Source of the DNA: an uncultured bacterium
GTDB lineage: Bacteria; CALINM01
Reading direction: 5' to 3'
DNA: 9,238 nt
NCBI GenBank assembly: GCA_938045315.1
Contig: CALINM010000197.1
Coordinates: forward strand, 1-9,238
Of the stretch, positions 1 through 7,343 are shown piece after piece. The notes under the pieces were generated by a model. That model did no database searches, was not told the origin of the DNA, and saw nothing but the letters and a program-made list of their open reading frames with translations. The stretch's first letter is position 1, and each line of letters begins with the position of its first letter. A program made the position numbers and the translations under genes.

Positions 1-52
1 GATTCCCCTTTTGTGTTTTATTTTTCTTTGAATTAGATTACAATAATCAATT

Positions 53-250
53 ATGGCATGGGGTTATGCTTTAATTATTATTTTGGGTCTTTTTCTAATA
101 TGTCTTGGTTTTTATGGTGCTTTTGAGTATAAGGGCAAGGAAAAGCTTAAAAATTTTGCAGCAATATTAATATCTATTGGGTTGATAATAGCTATTCTTG
201 GTTTATTGTTAACTGTCTTACCTGATTTTTTTAAGGAAACAGTATGGTAA
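53..250 (+). CDS. Small two-helix inner-membrane protein, unknown function (65 aa)
   Basis: I do not recognise this family. The 65-residue product is almost entirely two hydrophobic helices, about residues 3-24 and 35-56, joined by a short charged loop (about 25-33) rich in Lys. By the positive-inside rule the loop should be cytoplasmic and both ends periplasmic. There is no signal peptidase site or lipobox. An in-frame TAA at 44-46 prevents a start further upstream, so ATG 53 is the natural choice, although no clear Shine-Dalgarno precedes it. The stop overlaps the start of the next gene (ATGGTAA, 244-250), which argues for a real, translationally coupled gene rather than a chance ORF. It probably works with, or is made in step with, the membrane-anchored TPR-like protein that follows; this is inference from position only. 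Confidence 0.7.
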   Translation: MAWGYALIIILGLFLICLGFYGAFEYKGKEKLKNFAAILISIGLIIAILGLLLTVLPDFFKETVW

Positions 251-630
251 AAAAAGTTTTAAGAATCATAGTTTTTTTTATATTTATTTTATTTTTGGTT
301 TATTTGAGGGTTTTAATAGGACAATATAAGGAGTACAAGAAGGCAGAGGATGCGTATTCGAAACTGAATTTTAAAGATGCAGTTGTATATTACGAGACAG
401 CGATTTTATTTTACACACCAATCAGTCCTTATATTGACAAATCAATTGAAAGGATGTTTGAAATAGCATTAAAGTATGAACAAAATCAGCAATATGAATA
501 TGCCTTAGATGTGTATGAGAATTTAAGAAGTTCTCTTTATGCAACTAAAAGTTTTTATCAGCCCTATTCCCACGTTATAAGTACATGTGATAAAAAAATT
601 TCTGAATTATTAGGAAAAATTAAAAAGTGA
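244..630 (+). CDS. Membrane-anchored TPR-like protein, unknown function (128 aa)
   Basis: The 128-residue product has an uncleaved N-terminal transmembrane anchor at about residues 5-25, after a basic start (MVKK). A soluble helical domain of about 100 residues follows. Residues about 27-57 read like a tetratricopeptide repeat (AEDAY, then FKDAVVYYETAI, then a Pro), and about 66-98 form a second helical pair of similar style. The C-terminal part contains LRSSLYA and SFYQPY, which look constrained, and resemble a small conserved hypothetical family I recall from deltaproteobacterial-type genomes; that recollection is not checked. AAGGAA at 234-239 lies just upstream of ATG 244. The gene overlaps its upstream neighbour by 7 nt and its stop overlaps the GTG start of RNase J (GTGA, 627-630). 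A scaffold or assembly role at the membrane is possible, but no function can be assigned. Confidence 0.78.
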   Translation: MVKKVLRIIVFFIFILFLVYLRVLIGQYKEYKKAEDAYSKLNFKDAVVYYETAILFYTPISPYIDKSIERMFEIALKYEQNQQYEYALDVYENLRSSLYATKSFYQPYSHVISTCDKKISELLGKIKK

Positions 631-2213
631 AATATGATTTTTCCTTTATTGCTTTAGGTGGTGTGGGAGAAATAGGTTCTAATTGCTACTTAATGGATTT
701 TGGAGATGAATGTTTTCTTATAGATTTAGGGCTTTCATTTTGTGATAATCTATATCCTGGAGTATCTGCTTCTGTCCCCGATATTTATAGTTTGAAGGAG
801 GTTAAAAATAAACTTAAAGGAATAATTATTACTCATGGTCACGATGATCATATCGGTGGTATTCCCTACTTCATACATCAACTAAATGTGCCAATATATA
901 CCTCATCTTTTGCGGGAGAGCTTATTAGGAGTAAAATTTCTGAGGCTGTGGGGAAAAGTGTTGAAAATATTATTTTGATAAAAGGCAAAATATGTGAACA
1001 AAAGATTGGTAACAGAATTTTTACTTTTTTTAAAACCCATCATAGCATACCTGAAAGTTATGGTTTTTATACAAAGATAAAAGGTGGGGAAATTGTTTTT
1101 ACATCTGATTTTAAGAGATTTAATATTGAATTACTACCAAAAAATCCACTTTTGTTATTTGTCGATGCAACAAATGCTGGCATTACTGAAGATATAACAG
1201 AAGGTGAAGTTAGAAGTACGATAGACAGAATTATCAAAAATACAAAAGGTGTATTTGTAACTGCAACTTTTTCTACAAATTTATTTAGAATAAAATCTCT
1301 GATAAATCTGATAAAAAAGAATGGCAGAAAATTGTTTGTTACAGGAAGGAGCGTTACAACTTCTTTAGAAATAGCAAAAAAATTGGGTCTTATTAAGGAT
1401 TTGGATATAGTAGATTGGGAGAAGATTAATAGATACCAGAGAAATGAGGTAGCAATTATTGCTTCTGGCACACAGGGAGAGAAGTTTTCTTCTTTGAAGC
1501 AAATGTCTGTTGGTAAATTCAAAGGTTTTTGTCTGCAGGAAGGTGATAGTGTAGTAATTTCTTCACGTATGATACCGGGAAACGAAAAAAATATTTACCA
1601 TATGATAAACCAGTTTATAAGTAGGGACATAGATGTTTATTATGTAGATATAGCTAAAACTCACAGTACTGGTCATGGGACACAAAAAGAACTGAAGAAA
1701 CTTCTTGGAGGTATAAGAGCAAGATATATTGTTCCTATACATGGCGAAGCAAGACATTTAAAAAATTTAAAAGAATTGGCTGTAAATACAGGGTATGATA
1801 AAGAAAATATTTTGATTATAGACAGGGGAACAAAAATATTGATAAAAGGTAAAGAAGTCACAACAGTTAAACAGGAGAGCATTAAAAAGTTTTTTATAGA
1901 TTTCCACGATAATTCATTAATCACGGAAGAATTGGCAAGGCAGAGAAGAAAAATTGGCGAAGAAGGGGTGTGTTACGGGGTAGTAACTTATAAGCCCTAT
2001 CCACGTTTAAAGCTTGAATGCTATGGTTTTGATATGTCTAATGAAGTTGCTGAAATTATTACAAAAGAAATTAGAAATTATATATCACTTATTGATAATG
2101 GCATTACGGAAAGTGATAAAGAAAATATGAAACAGATTGTAAAAACTATAATAAAAAAATGTTACAATAGAAAACCTTTAATAATATTGGGAGAAGGAGT
2201 AGAAAGTGATTGA
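627..2213 (+). CDS. rnj: Ribonuclease J (metallo-beta-lactamase/beta-CASP RNase)
   Basis: This 528-residue protein is a cytoplasmic RNase J, a zinc-dependent enzyme with endonuclease and 5'-3' exonuclease activity in mRNA decay and RNA maturation. Near the N-terminus is the typical GGVGEIG segment (11-17). The metal-binding motif HGHDDH is at 70-75, with later ligands in HSIPE (His139) and TSDFK (Asp161). The beta-CASP region shows TFSTNLFR (214-221), GTQGE (281-285), IPGNE, then HSTGH (His346, His350) and PIHGEARH (His372), followed by a C-terminal domain of about 100 residues. The order and motifs are complete, and the length is slightly under the usual 550-560. The start is GTG 627, inside the upstream stop; the next in-frame Met is residue 23, within conserved sequence. 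A weak AGGA at 612-615 precedes it. The 3' end overlaps the uppP start by 8 nt. Confidence 0.96.
   Translation: MKYDFSFIALGGVGEIGSNCYLMDFGDECFLIDLGLSFCDNLYPGVSASVPDIYSLKEVKNKLKGIIITHGHDDHIGGIPYFIHQLNVPIYTSSFAGELIRSKISEAVGKSVENIILIKGKICEQKIGNRIFTFFKTHHSIPESYGFYTKIKGGEIVFTSDFKRFNIELLPKNPLLLFVDATNAGITEDITEGEVRSTIDRIIKNTKGVFVTATFSTNLFRIKSLINLIKKNGRKLFVTGRSVTTSLEIAKKLGLIKDLDIVDWEKINRYQRNEVAIIASGTQGEKFSSLKQMSVGKFKGFCLQEGDSVVISSRMIPGNEKNIYHMINQFISRDIDVYYVDIAKTHSTGHGTQKELKKLLGGIRARYIVPIHGEARHLKNLKELAVNTGYDKENILIIDRGTKILIKGKEVTTVKQESIKKFFIDFHDNSLITEELARQRRKIGEEGVCYGVVTYKPYPRLKLECYGFDMSNEVAEIITKEIRNYISLIDNGITESDKENMKQIVKTIIKKCYNRKPLIILGEGVESD
2194..2199 (+). promoter_or_regulatory. Ribosome binding site for uppP (supports a GTG start)
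   Basis: AAGGAG lies six bases before GTG 2206, inside the 3' end of the RNase J gene. Spacing and match are close to ideal, which supports GTG 2206 as the uppP start despite the overlap with RNase J. Confidence 0.75.
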
Positions 2214-2985
2214 AGCATTTATACTGGGAGTTATTCAAGGATTGACAGAGTTTTTGCCCATAAGTAGTTCGGCACACCTTTTAATCGTAAATAGAATTTT
2301 TAATTTTCAAAGTGATATTTTAAACACAAATATGTTTGATGCCATACTTCATGGTGGTTCGCTTCTTGCAATTGTTATTTTCTTTTTCAAGGACTTAAAA
2401 AAAGTTATACAGAAACCTGTTATTATTAGAAATATATTAATATCTATTATCCCCACTTTAATTATGGGGTTTCTTATTGAACCTATTAAAGATACTTATT
2501 TCAGGAGTGTTTCAATAAGTATCTTTTCGCTAATATTCTGGGGAGTTTATATGATAATTGCTGAAAAAAGAAACAAGGGGATAAAAATGATGGAAGATTT
2601 GAAGATATGGGAGTTCTTTATTATTGGCATTATGCAATCAATAGCATTGATCCCTGGAACAAGTAGATCTGGTATTACCATCTCTACAGCCTTGTTATTA
2701 AATATGAAGAGTGAAGAGGCTGTTAGCACATCCTTTTTAATTGGGTTACCGGTAATTACAGCTGCTTTTGCCTATGAGTTTAGAAAAGCATTAGTTTTAG
2801 ATACATCTTTTGATGCGCCAATACTGGTTTCTGGTCTGGCAAGCTCCTTTATTTTTAGTTTACTTGCCCTTATCTTTCTTATAAAATTTATTAGAAAGTT
2901 TAAATTTAGTAGTTTCGCCTATTATCGCTTTGGGCTTGCATTTCTTTTGATCGTTTTGTTCTGGAGAGGAAATTTAAATTTTTAA
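2206..2985 (+). CDS. uppP: Undecaprenyl-diphosphatase, UppP/BacA family
   Basis: This 259-residue integral membrane enzyme dephosphorylates undecaprenyl diphosphate to undecaprenyl phosphate, recycling the lipid carrier for peptidoglycan and other envelope glycans; overproduction of the family gives bacitracin resistance. Both family signatures are present: GLTEFLPISSSAHL at residues 12-25 (Glu15 and His24 correspond to E. coli Glu21 and His30) and PGTSRSG at 150-156 (Arg154 corresponds to E. coli Arg174). Residue 11 is Gln where E. coli has Glu17; as I recall, Gln is common here in the family, so this does not suggest loss of activity. The rest is a run of hydrophobic helices typical of the fold, and the length is normal. 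Translation starts at GTG 2206 with a strong Shine-Dalgarno, inside the end of RNase J. Confidence 0.96.
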   Translation: MIEAFILGVIQGLTEFLPISSSAHLLIVNRIFNFQSDILNTNMFDAILHGGSLLAIVIFFFKDLKKVIQKPVIIRNILISIIPTLIMGFLIEPIKDTYFRSVSISIFSLIFWGVYMIIAEKRNKGIKMMEDLKIWEFFIIGIMQSIALIPGTSRSGITISTALLLNMKSEEAVSTSFLIGLPVITAAFAYEFRKALVLDTSFDAPILVSGLASSFIFSLLALIFLIKFIRKFKFSSFAYYRFGLAFLLIVLFWRGNLNF

Positions 2986-3020
2986 TATTAAGTTTTAATT
3001 GGTAAGATAAGCGATAGTTA

Positions 3021-3025
3021 AGAGG
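3021..3025 (+). promoter_or_regulatory. Ribosome binding site for ftsK
   Basis: AGAGG lies six bases before ATG 3032 and supports that start. The surrounding 46-nt gap after uppP shows no hairpin or obvious promoter, so ftsK is probably read from the upstream transcript. Confidence 0.55.
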
Positions 3026-3031
3026 CAATAC

Positions 3032-5167
3032 ATGGAAAAGATTGATAATGAGTTGCAGGGATATGAAAATAAAAAGGGCACAAGGCGCGATATATCCATA
3101 ATAATTTTTATAGCCTTTATAATATTTTTCTCCATAGCACTCATAACTTATGACCCTTCAGATCCGTCTTTTTTTACCCAACCAGTCTTTCCAGGTCAAA
3201 AGATAAATAATTTTTTTGGCAAATTTGGCTCTCATCTATCCTCAATTCTTTTTCAGGGGCTTGGTTTGACTGCATTTATGATACCCCTGTATCTTATCAT
3301 ATTTCTCTTCACATCTCGTTTTTTGAAAAGTTTTTCTTTCAGGTTTTACAAAGTACTTTTTTTTATAATATCTTTAGTTTCAATGTCTGCCATATTTTCT
3401 GGGTTATTTCCAGAGACTAATTTCTGGGGCATGAAAATCCCCCTTGGTGGCATTGTAGGCTTGATAACAATTAGTTACTTAAAGCAGATATTTAATTTAT
3501 CGGGTAGCATTTTCATTTTATTATTAATTTTTGTTATTTTTACCATACTTGCCCTGGAAAAAAACATATTTATGAAAATTTTTAACAAGGTGGTTTCTTT
3601 TCTAAGTTTTTTAAAAAGAACGAAGAATATAAGTGAAAGTTCGGTGAAAGTGGAGGTTAAACCACCAAGAGTTGTTAAAACAATGCAAAAGGTGCAAAAC
3701 AAAGAGAACATTGATGAATTTATAAAAGAGCCTGAAATTAAAGATAAAAAAGTGCTGGAACTACCGCCACTCTCTTTACTTTCCATAAATAAGGAGAAAA
3801 GTATCGGTCCCGGAGAAACTGAATTAAAGGAAAATTGTAGTATTATCGAAGAGTGTTTTAAATATTTTGACGTTAAAGGAAAAATTACAGAAGTTCATCC
3901 TGGTCCAGTAATTACAATGTACGAGTTTATTCCAGAACCTGGTACTAAAATCAGCAAGATTTTATCCCTTGAACACGAAATTTCGATGGCATTAAAAGCG
4001 ATATCTATAAGAATAATTGCACCCATACCCGGTAAAGCATCGGTAGGAATTGAGGTTTCAAATAAAAAAATAGCTACGGTTTATCTTAGGGAAATTATTG
4101 GTAGTGAGTTATTCGCTAACAAGCACTTTAAAATCCCTCTTGCCCTTGGGAAAGATACCACAGGTGAACCTTATGTTTCAGATTTAACAAAAATGCCTCA
4201 TCTCCTTATAGCTGGATCCACTGGTTCTGGAAAAAGTGTGTCAGTAAATGCAATGATTATAAGTATCCTTTATAAAATGACACCAAAAGAGGCTAAATTT
4301 ATTATGATCGATCCAAAAATGCTTGAACTGAGTTTATATAAAGATATCCCCCATCTTTTGTATCCCGTTGTTACAAATCCAGAAGAGGCGAGTAAGGTTT
4401 TAAGATGGACCATCAAAGAAATGGAGAGAAGATATGAACTTATGGCAAACATGGCGGTTAGAAATATTGAGCAGTATAATGCTAAAATAACGAAAGAAAA
4501 CAGAACACTATTTGATGATTATAAATCACTGGAAAAATTACCTTACATTGTAGTTATAATAGATGAATTAGCAGATTTAATGATGGTCTCACCAAAAGAA
4601 GTTGAGACTTCTATAACACGGTTAGCACAAATGGCAAGGGCCGCAGGTATACATATGATAGTAGCTACTCAAAGACCATCAGTGGATGTTATAACGGGTT
4701 TAATTAAGGCAAATTTTCCGGCAAGAATTGCTTTTAAGGTGGCATCAAAGATTGACTCAAGAACGATATTAGATGCTAATGGTGCAGATTCACTACTTGG
4801 GCATGGAGATATGCTTTATCTTCCACCTGCTACAAGCCAGTTAATTAGACTTCATGGAGCATTAGTAACGGAAGAAGAAATACAATCAGTTGTCAATTTT
4901 TGGAAAAGTCAGTATACCGCACAATATATTGATATTTCTAATGAGATTGTGGATGAGCCACAGGAAGAGAGTGATATAATTGATGATGATAAATATGAAG
5001 AGGCAGTTAAGATAGTAAAAGAGACAAGACAGGCATCCATATCATTAATACAAAGAAGACTAAGAATAGGTTATAATAGAGCTGCAAGATTAATAGAAAG
5101 AATGGAAAAAGAGGGCATAGTAGGTCCGCCTGAGGGAAGTAAACCAAGGGAGGTTTTGATAAGATAG
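3032..5167 (+). CDS. ftsK: DNA translocase FtsK/SpoIIIE
   Basis: This 711-residue protein is the septal ATP-driven double-stranded DNA pump that clears and aligns the chromosome terminus during division. It starts with four to five transmembrane helices (about 20-40, 70-95, 107-127, 134-150 and 158-176). A short charged linker runs to about 255, far shorter than in E. coli FtsK and typical of the compact form. The alpha domain and RecA-like motor domain follow. Walker A is AGSTGSGKS at 394-402 (Lys401) and Walker B is IIDE ending Asp511-Glu512. The conserved ATQRPSVDVITG and GHGDMLYLPP segments are present. Residues about 650-711 form the gamma winged-helix domain (ISLIQRRLRIGYNRAARLIE), which in the family reads KOPS/SRS polarity sequences and contacts XerD. 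All expected parts are intact. It sits 46 nt after uppP and 126 nt before lolA. Confidence 0.97.
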   Translation: MEKIDNELQGYENKKGTRRDISIIIFIAFIIFFSIALITYDPSDPSFFTQPVFPGQKINNFFGKFGSHLSSILFQGLGLTAFMIPLYLIIFLFTSRFLKSFSFRFYKVLFFIISLVSMSAIFSGLFPETNFWGMKIPLGGIVGLITISYLKQIFNLSGSIFILLLIFVIFTILALEKNIFMKIFNKVVSFLSFLKRTKNISESSVKVEVKPPRVVKTMQKVQNKENIDEFIKEPEIKDKKVLELPPLSLLSINKEKSIGPGETELKENCSIIEECFKYFDVKGKITEVHPGPVITMYEFIPEPGTKISKILSLEHEISMALKAISIRIIAPIPGKASVGIEVSNKKIATVYLREIIGSELFANKHFKIPLALGKDTTGEPYVSDLTKMPHLLIAGSTGSGKSVSVNAMIISILYKMTPKEAKFIMIDPKMLELSLYKDIPHLLYPVVTNPEEASKVLRWTIKEMERRYELMANMAVRNIEQYNAKITKENRTLFDDYKSLEKLPYIVVIIDELADLMMVSPKEVETSITRLAQMARAAGIHMIVATQRPSVDVITGLIKANFPARIAFKVASKIDSRTILDANGADSLLGHGDMLYLPPATSQLIRLHGALVTEEEIQSVVNFWKSQYTAQYIDISNEIVDEPQEESDIIDDDKYEEAVKIVKETRQASISLIQRRLRIGYNRAARLIERMEKEGIVGPPEGSKPREVLIR

Positions 5168-5236
5168 AGTACTTGTATCAGACCTGGATTATTGAAAATT
5201 AGTGCTTAATATGACGGTGATGTTAGAATTTATCTA

Positions 5237-5263
5237 TTGATATTTTATTTAATGAGTTAAAAT
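5237..5263 (+). promoter_or_regulatory. Possible sigma-70-type promoter upstream of lolA
   Basis: TTGATA at 5237-5242 and TAAAAT at 5258-5263 resemble -35 and -10 boxes, separated by 15 nt, which is short of the preferred 17. A transcript would start near 5270, giving a short leader before the lolA ribosome binding site. The 126-nt gap, the longest in the window, makes a promoter plausible here, but AT-rich DNA yields such matches by chance and the spacing counts against it. Confidence 0.25.
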
Positions 5264-5280
5264 TTTTAATGGATGTTTTT

Positions 5281-5287
5281 AAAGGAG
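5281..5287 (+). promoter_or_regulatory. Ribosome binding site that fixes the lolA start
   Basis: AAAGGAG lies six bases before ATG 5294. It falls inside the longer reading frame that opens at ATG 5273, so it argues that the real start is 5294. The protein then begins MKKS, the start of a signal peptide. Confidence 0.85.
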
Positions 5288-5293
5288 AATTTT

Positions 5294-6001
5294 ATGAAAA
5301 AATCTATTTTCATAGTAATTATGCTTTTATCTTTTTCTATTTCCCATGCACAACAACAAAAAATATCGGTACTTTCAGTTGTAGCAGGTATTCAAAAATT
5401 TTATGATATAGCGTATGGAATATCTGCAATCTTTGTTCAGGAAGCAACTATAAAAAACTTGAATAAAGTGCAAGTATCCAAAGGTGAAGTTTACTTTAAG
5501 AAACCAGGGAAAATGGCATGGATATATCAGGAACCTACAAAACAAAAAATTATTAGTGATGGTCTTACATTATGGATGTACATGCCTGAGAGTAAACAAG
5601 TGATAAAAAATAGAACAAATCAGGCTTTTGCTACAGAAACACCCCAAAATTTTCTCTCTGGATTTGGTGATATTAACAGGGATTTTATAGTAAATTTTGT
5701 TCCTCCAATTTTCGATGATCAGAGAAATGTGCTTCTTGAGTTTATACCAAGAAATCCTCAATACAACTGGACAAAAATATACGTCACAGCAAAACCTATT
5801 CAATATGGTGGTGAAACAATATATCAGGTAATTCAAACAACACTTTATGATAGATTTGGAAATATAAATAAAATAACTTTTTATAATCTAAATGTTTATG
5901 AAAAAAATGATGCCTATAAAATACCGGATTCTCATTTCCATTTTACTCCACCAGCTGATGTACAGGTTATAGAACCACCTGCCACTTTAAAAAGTAGATA
6001 A
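5294..6001 (+). CDS. lolA: Outer-membrane lipoprotein carrier protein LolA
   Basis: LolA accepts lipoproteins released from the inner membrane by the LolCDE transporter and ferries them through the periplasm to the outer membrane. The 235-residue product has a Sec signal peptide with likely cleavage after SHA (residue 19). The mature part carries the family's pattern: a Phe-Gln pair early on, GEVYFKKPGKMAWIY, then SDGLTLWMYMPESKQV, and a C-terminal FHFTPPADVQVIEP segment. The frame stays open to ATG 5273, but AAAGGAG at 5281-5287 and the signal peptide both point to ATG 5294. It follows ftsK, an order also seen in Enterobacteriaceae, and rimO starts one base after its stop, so the two are probably co-translated. 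No LolB is visible; LolB is known mainly from beta- and gammaproteobacteria. Confidence 0.93.
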   Translation: MKKSIFIVIMLLSFSISHAQQQKISVLSVVAGIQKFYDIAYGISAIFVQEATIKNLNKVQVSKGEVYFKKPGKMAWIYQEPTKQKIISDGLTLWMYMPESKQVIKNRTNQAFATETPQNFLSGFGDINRDFIVNFVPPIFDDQRNVLLEFIPRNPQYNWTKIYVTAKPIQYGGETIYQVIQTTLYDRFGNINKITFYNLNVYEKNDAYKIPDSHFHFTPPADVQVIEPPATLKSR

Positions 6002-6002
6002 A

Positions 6003-7295
6003 ATGAACTTTTATCTAATAAATTTGGGTTGTGCAAAAAATCTTGTGGAAAGTGAAAATTTATCTAAACATTTAATTCAGGTAGGTTACCAGCTAGTCGA
6101 TGAAATTAGAAATGCTGATATTGTTGTAATCAATACATGTGGTTTTATCAGGGAGGCGAAAGAAGAATCAATAGAGACAATTCTTGAAGCTATTGATAAT
6201 AAAAAAAAAGAAGCACATTTAGTAGTTTTTGGCTGTCTTGTACAGAGGTATTTAAAGGAATTGAAAAACGCTATTCCAGAAGTTGAGCTATTTTTACCCG
6301 TTATGTCCACTCAAGAAATAGCTGTGGCTATAAAAAATCAATTTCCCCCATCCAGGAAGGTTAAAAAAGATGATAAAAGAATACTATATACCCCTCCATC
6401 ATACAAATATATAAAGATTTCCGATGGATGTATAAATTATTGTTCCTATTGTGTAATTCCTATGATTAGAGGGACTTTGAGAAGCAGGGGGATGGATGAT
6501 ATCCTTCAGGATGTTGAGAAATCACTTGAAGAGGGTGTATATGAAATTAATCTAATTGGTCAGGATATTACAGCTTATGGTAAAGATCTATACGATCAAC
6601 CTAAACTTCTTGAGCTTGTAAAAAAAATACTGAGTATAAAGAAAAAGTTCTGGTTGAGGCTTTTATATTTATATCCCACAAAGATACCCGAAGAGATAAT
6701 TGACATTATGGTTGAAGATAAAAGGCTTATCCCCTACCTGGATATCCCCATACAGCATATAAGTGATAGAATTTTAAAGTTAATGGGTAGAACGTACTCA
6801 AAGAGAGATATATACAAGCTAATCCAGAGATTGAGAAATAAAGTGCCCCATATTATTCTAAGGACTTCCTTAATTACAGGTTTTCCCACAGAGGAGGAGG
6901 AAGAATTTATGGAGGTGGTGGATTTTATAAGAGAAGTTAAATTTGATCATCTTGGTGTATTTACCTATTCACCTGAAGAAGATACGCCTGCTTTTAAATT
7001 AAGTCCCTATATATCGGAGAGAGTAAAAAAAAGAAGAAAGAAAGTCATAATGAAAGAACAATATAAAATTGTTACCGAAAAACTTAAGACATATAAAGGT
7101 AAGATATTAGAGTGTTTAATTGAAGAGCCCGTTGATGAAATGGGGGTTTTATGGATTGGAAGGTTTTATGGGCAAGCGCCTGAGGTTGATGGTGTTGTCT
7201 ACATAAGTGGATATGAGCCAAAAATGGGGCTTGTAGTTCCGGTCTTAATTAAAAAAAGCAAGGGTTATGATCTTTTTGGAGAAGTTAAGATTTAA
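6003..7295 (+). CDS. rimO: Ribosomal protein S12 methylthiotransferase RimO
   Basis: RimO is a radical-SAM enzyme with two iron-sulfur clusters that adds a methylthio group to a conserved Asp of ribosomal protein S12. The 430-residue product opens with the family hallmark LGCAKNLVESE (8-18). The three N-terminal cluster cysteines are Cys10, Cys46 (NTCGF) and Cys78 (FGCLVQR). The radical-SAM motif CxxxCxxC is Cys143, Cys147 and Cys150 (CINYCSYC). A TRAM-like C-terminal domain occupies about 365-430. LGCAKN followed by LVESE separates it from the related tRNA enzymes MiaB and MtaB, and the length is normal. It begins one base after the lolA stop and has no clear Shine-Dalgarno of its own, so translational coupling to lolA is likely. 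Confidence 0.95.
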   Translation: MNFYLINLGCAKNLVESENLSKHLIQVGYQLVDEIRNADIVVINTCGFIREAKEESIETILEAIDNKKKEAHLVVFGCLVQRYLKELKNAIPEVELFLPVMSTQEIAVAIKNQFPPSRKVKKDDKRILYTPPSYKYIKISDGCINYCSYCVIPMIRGTLRSRGMDDILQDVEKSLEEGVYEINLIGQDITAYGKDLYDQPKLLELVKKILSIKKKFWLRLLYLYPTKIPEEIIDIMVEDKRLIPYLDIPIQHISDRILKLMGRTYSKRDIYKLIQRLRNKVPHIILRTSLITGFPTEEEEEFMEVVDFIREVKFDHLGVFTYSPEEDTPAFKLSPYISERVKKRRKKVIMKEQYKIVTEKLKTYKGKILECLIEEPVDEMGVLWIGRFYGQAPEVDGVVYISGYEPKMGLVVPVLIKKSKGYDLFGEVKI

Positions 7296-7343
7296 TGGCT
7301 TTTTAACAAAAATTTAAAATTTTGATGTTTCAATGTTTTAGTT

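Noticed and set aside
1-52. Possible 3' end of an upstream gene (stop TAG at 34-36, or TAA at 72-74 in another frame)
   Set aside because: All three frames are compatible with a short tail, and there is too little sequence to choose one or to recognise a protein.
1067-1924. Several minus-strand frames within the RNase J gene (up to 151 codons)
   Set aside because: They lie opposite a gene with complete family motifs, overlap each other, and give Ser/Phe/Ile-rich products without recognisable domains. They are shadows of AT-rich coding sequence.
2239-2241. Gln11 in UppP in place of E. coli Glu17, considered as a lost catalytic residue
   Set aside because: To my recollection Gln at this position is common in functional family members, and the Glu, His and Arg signature residues are intact.
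3475-4452. Minus-strand frames inside ftsK
   Set aside because: They are antisense to clearly conserved FtsK sequence, with no ribosome binding site or domain pattern.
5192-5212. TTGAAA and TAATAT in the ftsK-lolA gap, considered as a promoter
   Set aside because: The spacing is only 9 nt, far too short for a sigma-70 promoter.
5570-6310. Minus-strand frames inside lolA and rimO
   Set aside because: They are antisense to well-supported genes, and their Cys- and Ser-rich translations look random.
7307-7324. AT-only imperfect inverted repeat after rimO, considered as a terminator
   Set aside because: The stem has no GC core and one mismatch, with no following T-run. Such symmetry is expected by chance in DNA this AT-rich.
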